The position numbers were made by a program, and so were the translations under genes. Shown piece by piece: positions 45,475-50,412 of a stretch of DNA of 50,412 nt. The DNA is from Pseudoalteromonas luteoviolacea NCIMB 1942 (GTDB lineage: Bacteria; Pseudomonadota; Gammaproteobacteria; Enterobacterales; Alteromonadaceae): positions 1-50,412 of the forward strand of contig NZ_AUXT01000195.1 in assembly GCF_001625595.1 (NCBI RefSeq). Direction: 5' to 3'. Numbering within the stretch: the stretch's first letter is position 1; every line of letters begins with the position of its first letter. The notes below the pieces were generated by a model, which did not search any database, had not been told where the DNA came from, and worked only from the letters and a program-made list of their open reading frames with translations.

Positions 45475-46740
45475 ATGGAGAAAAAGTTGAAAGCGTCGGA
45501 ACTTTTTAGAAAAGAAGCAGTTGAAACTAATCTAAACAGGTTAGAAGGAAAAGTAGTACTAATAAAGTCGCCTTCTTACAATATGATAATCGCTTTTTTA
45601 GTGTTATTTTTTACCGTCGTTATATTTTTCGTTGCAAATTCAAAATTCAGTAATTATGAGACCGTAAAAGGCTCTTTAGTTAGCGATCAGAGTATTTTAA
45701 AAGTCTACCCTCCCTCCTCAGCAATCATAGAAAAATCACATGTTGAAGAAGGCCAAGCTGTTGAAAAAGGGCAGCTACTATTCGATTTAAGAGCTGATTT
45801 TCTGCAAATAGAGGGCAATGCGAGTGTTGACCTTGAAATAAAAGAAGTTAATCATCAAATTCAAAATTTAATTGAGTCGAAAGAGCAACTGGTAAAAAAA
45901 CTATCATTGCAAGAAGAAATAATTAGCCAAAAAATAACTAATATAGACTCTAAAACGCAATCGCTGAAAGAGAAGCGAAAAATTCTTGAAGAAAGAATTA
46001 TAATTGTTAAACGAATATTCGAAGACAAAAAAACTCTTTTACATGATGGCGGGATTTCTAAATTAGACATTGATGCATCTGAAAGCGACTACCTCAAATT
46101 ACAAGAAACGCTGCTCGATCAAACCAATACTCTCGCAGATCTATCTGGACAACGACAAGCTCTAGTAAACGATGCCCAATCCCTACCAATAGAGCAAGCC
46201 AGTGCTTTAATTGAGTTAGACAACAATATTTCAAAATTGCAGCTTCAACTCCTCAGCCTGACACGCAACACTGAGTATAAAGTTGAGGCACTAAACGCAG
46301 GTATTATCACTAATATTATTGCTCGTGAAGGTGAGAGAGTCTCCGCTAATTACCCTCTTTTTAGTATCGCTCCCAATAACACCGTATTGATAGCAGACTT
46401 GTATATACCAACGCGAGCCATTGGCTTCGTTGAACAAGGTCAAGGTGTGAGGCTGAGGTTTGAAGCTTTTCCTGCACAGTTGTATGGCGACATTGAAGGC
46501 GAGATATTTGAAGTTTCAAGAATGTTGATCCAACCATCAGAATGGCCAAACCCTGTGGGCCTCAATATGCCAGTCTATCGTGCTAGAGCAAAATTACACG
46601 CACAAGAAATACACGCAAATGGGAAAGTCCTGCAATTACAAAATGGCCTGCTTTTAGACGCCTATATTATTTTAGAAGAACAATCATTCTTAGAATATAT
46701 ATTAAGCCCGATCTTAGAAATAAAAAATAAAATGCAGTAA
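45475..46740 (+). CDS. HlyD-family periplasmic adaptor of the peptide exporter
   Basis: 421 residues: short cytosolic N-terminus, one TM at about 36-55, a lipoyl-like segment (HVEEGQAVEKGQLLFDL), a long coiled coil at about 110-235, the second lipoyl half and a beta-barrel region to the end (ending near LSPILEIKNKMQ). This is the adaptor of type I/bacteriocin exporters (CvaA-like), which bridges the ABC transporter and an outer-membrane TolC, not encoded here. The ATG at 45475 has no clear ribosome site; a TTG at 45487 with GGAG six bases upstream is an alternative start. 12 bp before the ABC gene. Confidence 0.92.
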   Translation: MEKKLKASELFRKEAVETNLNRLEGKVVLIKSPSYNMIIAFLVLFFTVVIFFVANSKFSNYETVKGSLVSDQSILKVYPPSSAIIEKSHVEEGQAVEKGQLLFDLRADFLQIEGNASVDLEIKEVNHQIQNLIESKEQLVKKLSLQEEIISQKITNIDSKTQSLKEKRKILEERIIIVKRIFEDKKTLLHDGGISKLDIDASESDYLKLQETLLDQTNTLADLSGQRQALVNDAQSLPIEQASALIELDNNISKLQLQLLSLTRNTEYKVEALNAGIITNIIAREGERVSANYPLFSIAPNNTVLIADLYIPTRAIGFVEQGQGVRLRFEAFPAQLYGDIEGEIFEVSRMLIQPSEWPNPVGLNMPVYRARAKLHAQEIHANGKVLQLQNGLLLDAYIILEEQSFLEYILSPILEIKNKMQ

Positions 46741-46752
46741 TAGGTAAAAAAA

Positions 46753-48888
46753 TTGAAAAGAGTTCTTCCTGTTATACATCAATCTGAAAGGGCCGAATGT
46801 GGCTTAGCCAGTTTAGCCATGGTTTTATCGTACTACGGCTTTGAAACTTCTCTACTGGAACTCAGATTAAAATACAGTATTTCATCTAATGGCTTGACGT
46901 TAGACAGCATGATCCAGATAGCTAATGATCTAGAGCTATCGTCCAGGCCGTTGAAATTAGAGCCAGAAGCTCTGCAAGCACTTAAAACGCCCTGTATATT
47001 ACATTGGAATATGAACCACTTTGTTGTGTTAAAAGAAGTTAAGTCTAAAAGCATCATTATTCATGATCCTGGAAAAGGCTGCTGTGAGATAAGTTTTGCT
47101 GAGGTGAATAAAAGGTTTACTGGCGTAGCGCTAGAATTATTACCAAAAACCACTTTTAAAAAGAAGGAACCAAAGCCGGTCTTTTCGATGCGCCAACTAT
47201 GGAGTGACATTGTTGGTTTGAAAAGTAGCATGGCTAAAATTTTCGTTCTCTCATTATTTGCTCAATTCTTTACCATTTTAACCCCCTACTATTTGCAAAC
47301 TGTCATAGACCGCGTCATTCCAACCTACAATGAAAACTTACTGATTATTTTAGCCGGTGCATTTTTACTCGTGCTTGTTTTCCAACAAGCCACTACGTTA
47401 ATCCGTACCTACGTTGTGCTCCATCTGAGCTCCGCGTTTAGCATTCAAGTCTCGAGTAATTTATTCCATCACCTTTTACGGCTACCCCTCGCATTTTTTG
47501 AAAAGCGAGACGTAGGTGACATTGTTACGCGTTTTGATTCATTAAAGAAAATTGAAGAGTTCTTAACAACCAGCTTTGTTGAAACCATCATTGATGGCTT
47601 TATGGCCATAAGCATTATTGCTTTGATGTTTTATTACGACTCTTCTTTAACCTTTCTGGTGCTCTTCTTTGTCGCGCTCTACACTGGGTTTCGCATTATC
47701 GCGTTTAAGGCATTTAGGCGCCTTAATGAAAATGAGATCCGCTCTAGAGCAAAGGAGCGCAGCAACTTCATTGAGAACATCCAAAACATTCAAACATTAA
47801 TGTCTTTTGATGCGCAACATAAGCAATCTTCTCAATGGAGTAATTTACATGTTGACTATGTAAATAGTGCCATTGAGGTTAAAAAAACACGTTTATGGTA
47901 TCAGGTTATCAACGGCATCATTTTTGGTATCGAAAACATTCTTGTTATTTACTTTTTAGCACAAGGCATTCTTTCTAAAGAGCTTTCTATTGGTATGCTG
48001 ACAGCCTATATCGCCTATAAAGGGATCTTTACCCAGCGTTACGGCAATCTAATCAATAAAATAATGGAATTTAGAATGCTCGGTCTACACCTAGAGCGAG
48101 TCTCGGAAGTTGCATTAACGCAACCCATAAGAGACTTACCAGTAGATCAAAAACTGACATTTTCAGGCAATATCAAACTGAAAAACATAGCCTTTAAATA
48201 TGACGATTTTTCTAAAAACGTATTACACAATATACATTTAGATATAGATGCCGGCGAACACGTGGCAATCACGGGCCCTTCAGGCGTAGGCAAATCAACC
48301 CTGACAAAGATCCTCTTGGGTCTCTTAGAACCCTCTTCGGGTGATGTGCTGGTGGATGGTAAACCACTTGCAGAGTTTGGCCGTAAAAATTTCAGGCGCC
48401 ATACAGCTTCTGTACTGCAAAACGACAAACTCTACACAGGCACTTTACTCGACAATATAACATTCTTTGAACCTGAACCAGACCTAGACTGGGCAAAAGA
48501 GTGCGCAAAGGTAGCACAGGTACACAATAACATTATGTCAAAACCAATGGGGTACAACTCTTTAATTGGCCATATGGGTGGCGCGTTGTCAGGAGGCGAA
48601 AAGCAAAGAGTTATTCTTGCGCGTGCACTGTACAAAAAGCCTAAATTATTAATCATGGATGAAGCAACGAGCCATCTAGATATGGCTACTGAAAAAGCCG
48701 TAAATCAGGCAATTTCCCAGTTGGAAATCACCCGCATTGTCGTAGCGCACCGCCCACAAACAATACGCAGTGCTGACAGAGTGCTCAAACTGACTAAGAA
48801 AGGGATTTTCCAATTAGAAAAAGACACCTACTTACACAAAAAACATGATCAACCGACTCCACCTAACGATACGATGAAGGAAATATAG
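46753..48888 (+). CDS. C39-peptidase-containing ABC exporter (PCAT)
   Basis: 711 residues in three parts. C39 peptidase at 1 to about 125, with oxyanion Q10, catalytic C16 (QSERAECGLA), H89 (NHFVV) and D105 (IIHDPG). Membrane domain about 155-440 with six TMs. ATPase domain about 475-690, with Walker A GPSGVGKST (508-516), signature LSGGE (612-616) and Walker B LLIMD-E (E637), then an H-loop (VVAHR). All catalytic residues are intact. It should cleave both double-glycine leaders and export the cores with the HlyD protein. The start is TTG with AGG eight bases upstream. Confidence 0.95.
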   Translation: MKRVLPVIHQSERAECGLASLAMVLSYYGFETSLLELRLKYSISSNGLTLDSMIQIANDLELSSRPLKLEPEALQALKTPCILHWNMNHFVVLKEVKSKSIIIHDPGKGCCEISFAEVNKRFTGVALELLPKTTFKKKEPKPVFSMRQLWSDIVGLKSSMAKIFVLSLFAQFFTILTPYYLQTVIDRVIPTYNENLLIILAGAFLLVLVFQQATTLIRTYVVLHLSSAFSIQVSSNLFHHLLRLPLAFFEKRDVGDIVTRFDSLKKIEEFLTTSFVETIIDGFMAISIIALMFYYDSSLTFLVLFFVALYTGFRIIAFKAFRRLNENEIRSRAKERSNFIENIQNIQTLMSFDAQHKQSSQWSNLHVDYVNSAIEVKKTRLWYQVINGIIFGIENILVIYFLAQGILSKELSIGMLTAYIAYKGIFTQRYGNLINKIMEFRMLGLHLERVSEVALTQPIRDLPVDQKLTFSGNIKLKNIAFKYDDFSKNVLHNIHLDIDAGEHVAITGPSGVGKSTLTKILLGLLEPSSGDVLVDGKPLAEFGRKNFRRHTASVLQNDKLYTGTLLDNITFFEPEPDLDWAKECAKVAQVHNNIMSKPMGYNSLIGHMGGALSGGEKQRVILARALYKKPKLLIMDEATSHLDMATEKAVNQAISQLEITRIVVAHRPQTIRSADRVLKLTKKGIFQLEKDTYLHKKHDQPTPPNDTMKEI

Positions 48889-48890
48889 GC

Positions 48891-49619
48891 ATGGAACTTT
48901 CACTAAACCATATCAAAAAGCAGCACCTGACCTACTTTCAAGAAGCAGTTGCTTACTTTGAGCACGCCATAGACATTGAAGCAATTCTCGGTCATGGCTC
49001 ATATTTCAATGGTCGTTTTACTGAAAACAGTGATATTGATCTAATCATTTTATCTAAATCAGATAGTTATGAGAAAACCATTATCAATATCGGTGGCATC
49101 GACTTTGAGGTGATGCATATTAATATTCGCCGTTTAATGAAAATCATGGAGTTTAGAGCCAGTGATTTTACCCGTTCAGTTTCTAACAGCAGCCTTGTTT
49201 TTGATAAAAATGGATTTGGGCAAAAAGTGATTGCTAAGGCACAAACCTATTGCGCTTTGGGATCTTCATTGGTCGATGACATTAAATATATAAATCAAAG
49301 TAGGAGTAGAACAAGGACCCTCTTATTTGATCTTAGAGACGCGCTAGATGACCCTATGTCTTTTCAATTAATGCACATTCAATTAATACAATTAATATAT
49401 CGATTTATTTGCCTTGATGAAAAGTCATGGGAAAAATCAAGCAAAATGGTTTTTAAAGATATTAAGAATTTAAGACCTAATACATATGAAAAAATACAAC
49501 TATCACTAAAAGAAAGTAACTTATCAATTAAATTAGACATCATAGAAAAATTAATTTCAGAGTCCTTAGCTCCATTCGGTGGAATACTAAACAACGACGA
49601 AACATTTAGCATCATATAA
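48891..49619 (+). CDS. Nucleotidyltransferase-fold protein 2, upstream of precursor peptide 2
   Basis: 242 residues, paralogous to the protein at 44485-45198. It shares GSYFN (G36-S37), E-N-S-D48-I-D50 and overall size; the third acid appears as E73 (IDFEV) instead of Asp, which other members of the fold tolerate. An N-terminal helix of about 25 residues precedes the core; the C-terminal half is helical and unrecognised. It begins 2 bp after the exporter stop, so it is translationally linked to it. It is the last gene before precursor peptide 2. No HEPN toxin partner is visible, which argues against a standard MNT-HEPN toxin-antitoxin pair. Confidence 0.8.
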   Translation: MELSLNHIKKQHLTYFQEAVAYFEHAIDIEAILGHGSYFNGRFTENSDIDLIILSKSDSYEKTIINIGGIDFEVMHINIRRLMKIMEFRASDFTRSVSNSSLVFDKNGFGQKVIAKAQTYCALGSSLVDDIKYINQSRSRTRTLLFDLRDALDDPMSFQLMHIQLIQLIYRFICLDEKSWEKSSKMVFKDIKNLRPNTYEKIQLSLKESNLSIKLDIIEKLISESLAPFGGILNNDETFSII

Positions 49620-49766
49620 TAAAAAACAACCCATATAAAAACCCAAGAAAGAAAACTTAAATCAAATATAATTAAATTAAGAAATAAAAACTAATAAGAA
49701 TCACTATTTCTCAAATATGAAAAACTGATGTTTAACTGAGTTTATTTATAATAAAAAATAAATAAC

Positions 49767-49795
49767 TTGAAATAAATAAAAACATAGAATATATT
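49767..49795 (+). promoter_or_regulatory. Promoter of precursor peptide 2
   Basis: TTGAAA, 17-bp spacer, TATATT: five of six matches in each box at ideal spacing. Predicted transcription start near 49802, about 47 bases before the peptide ATG. The rest of 49620-49848 is extremely AT-rich and shows no further gene. Confidence 0.6.
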
Positions 49796-49801
49796 AACAA
49801 C

Positions 49802-49819
49802 ACTTCCAAATAAGGAAGT
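49802..49819 (+). promoter_or_regulatory. 5'-end hairpin of the peptide 2 transcript
   Basis: ACTTCC / GGAAGT arms with an AAATAA loop, located at the predicted transcription start. A hairpin at the very 5' end would be expected to stabilise the mRNA. Confidence 0.45.
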
Positions 49820-49848
49820 AATAATTTAGCAATAAAAAGGAGTATATT

Positions 49849-50016
49849 ATGAAAAAAGCTAATGAACTAGAGCAGTTAAGCAAAGTTGAGCTAATTGAAT
49901 CAGCATTACTTGATGAGGTTTCAGGTGGTACACCACATGATGATGGTTGCAGACCATGTCGTACATGTGATGACCAGCCTTGTGCACAACCATGTGTAAG
50001 CTGCCGTAGCAAGTAA
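49849..50016 (+). CDS. Double-glycine precursor peptide 2 (6-Cys core)
   Basis: 55-residue peptide read from the DNA. The 27-residue leader, MKKANELEQLSKVELIESAL then LDEVSGG, matches the peptide 1 leader in length and in NEL, ELI(D/E)xAL and VSGG. The 28-residue core is TPHDDGCRPCRTCDDQPCAQ then PCVSCRSK, with six Cys at 34, 37, 40, 45, 49 and 52, mostly CxxC or PC spaced, and a DGC motif. Net charge is about zero. AAAGGAG lies upstream of the ATG and a strong terminator follows, so it looks like a highly expressed monocistronic unit. Even Cys count allows three disulphides or thioethers. Confidence 0.87.
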   Translation: MKKANELEQLSKVELIESALLDEVSGGTPHDDGCRPCRTCDDQPCAQPCVSCRSK

Positions 50017-50038
50017 TATTTATAAATATTACACTCGA

Positions 50039-50067
50039 CCTTAACAACTTAAGTTGTTAAGGTTTTT
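50039..50067 (+). terminator. Strong rho-independent terminator after peptide 2
   Basis: Perfect 24-bp palindrome (arm CCTTAACAACTT) followed by T5, 22 bp past the peptide 2 stop. An AT-only 16-bp palindrome (50015-50030) lies just before it. 50068-50286 holds nothing recognisable. Confidence 0.9.
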
Positions 50068-50286
50068 GAATATTATCAATCATAAGTAACCCTACAACTA
50101 AATATAATCAGATTTTAAAAACCTTCCTTTCTAAAGCATCACATATAGCTACTTGTTGTATAACGTCAGTTCTAAGTATTGGAACAAACACCAAAATTAA
50201 TCCTTAATACAGCCTTGTTTCCTAACTAATTAAATTTCTCTACTTTTTCGGGATCAGAACAAAAAAATAATGCACTTTAACCCTCC

Positions 50287-50412
50287 GTGACAAAGAAAGT
50301 TAAAAACTGCTCTGCATATAATCAAGCATTGATACAGCGTGGTAATATTGCAATTTGGCTCAGTGAAGACGCTATTTAACAATAGCAAAACACCCAGGGC
50401 GGGATCACACTT
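50287..50412 (+). pseudogene. Degraded IS5-type transposase fragment
   Basis: Reading from GTG 50287 gives VTKKVKNCSAYNQALIQRG then NIAIWLSEDAI, which resembles the N-terminus of IS5-family transposases (pattern NW-x-x-YN-x-ALI-x-RG-x-x-x-x-W-x-x-E-x-A-I). Two stop codons follow (TAA at 50378, then TAG), and the usual W of NW is C here. The frame continues to the window end as QNTQGGITL. It is a decayed remnant; the rest lies outside. Confidence 0.65.

Noticed and set aside
44485..49619. MNT-HEPN toxin-antitoxin modules
   Set aside because: The NTase motifs fit the MNT group but no HEPN-domain partner (R-x4-6-H protein) is adjacent to either gene; the neighbours are peptide and export genes.
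49620..49848. A third precursor peptide in the AT-rich gap
   Set aside because: No start codon with a ribosome site and no double-glycine segment in the gap; stops are frequent in all frames.
50068..50286. Further peptide or immunity gene after peptide 2
   Set aside because: No open frame with a ribosome site and a recognisable leader or membrane segment.
1..50412. CRISPR arrays, tRNA or rRNA genes
   Set aside because: No regularly spaced direct repeats and no cloverleaf or rRNA-like sequence were seen in the gaps between genes.

Overview
The window is the origin-of-replication neighbourhood of a marine gammaproteobacterial chromosome, most likely Pseudoalteromonas or a close relative in the Alteromonadales. 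The basis is gene content and order: gyrB-recF-dnaN-dnaA, an E. coli-type oriC, then rpmH-rnpA-yidD-yidC and mnmE, with yrdD-tsaC-hemF, aroE-yrdB, smg-dprA, def-fmt-rsmB-trkA, trkH-yigZ-pepQ, fadBA and glyQS to the left. The genus is an inference from synteny; no rRNA gene is present to confirm it.

Positions 1-6100 hold yrdA, yrdB, aroE, hemF, tsaC and yrdD. Between hemF and aroE sit, in the opposite direction, a truncated haemoglobin gene and a chemoreceptor with a haem c motif (CxxCH). An AT-rich secreted protein of unknown function (6284-7042) interrupts the usual smg-yrdD neighbourhood. Positions 7070-14045 carry smg-dprA, a LysM protein and the divergent def-fmt-rsmB-trkA operon. Positions 14103-28232 carry a PilZ protein, trkH, yigZ, pepQ, slt, fadBA, tusA, a small lipoprotein and glyQS.

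Positions 28414-34471 are the dnaA-dnaN-recF-gyrB block. Two perfect 16-bp parS-type palindromes lie inside recF. oriC lies between dnaA and rpmH: it has 11 GATC sites in about 340 bp, several DnaA boxes including one perfect box, and a long inverted repeat around a DnaA-box-like sequence next to dnaA. To the right follow rpmH-rnpA-yidD-yidC, then a three-gene thiol-redox operon (DsbD-type membrane domain, TlpA-like thioredoxin, and a tandem thioredoxin-fold protein without CxxC). Converging on it is a ToxR/CadC-type winged-helix regulator with TPR-like repeats. mnmE closes the core part.

From about 43.7 kb to the end the DNA becomes markedly AT-rich and holds a compact, all-plus-strand cassette: a GRDP-like protein, nucleotidyltransferase 1, a 49-aa double-glycine Cys-rich peptide, a HlyD-type adaptor, a C39-peptidase ABC exporter, nucleotidyltransferase 2 and a 55-aa double-glycine Cys-rich peptide. 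Neither peptide gene was in the supplied gene calls; both were read from the DNA. Their leaders are both exactly 27 residues and end VSGG, and the cores carry 4 and 6 cysteines. I read this as a peptide (bacteriocin or RiPP) system in which two related nucleotidyltransferases, each placed just upstream of one precursor, may modify or control the peptides. I know of no described system with this architecture, and this is the main finding. A degraded IS5-type transposase fragment at the right edge supports horizontal acquisition.
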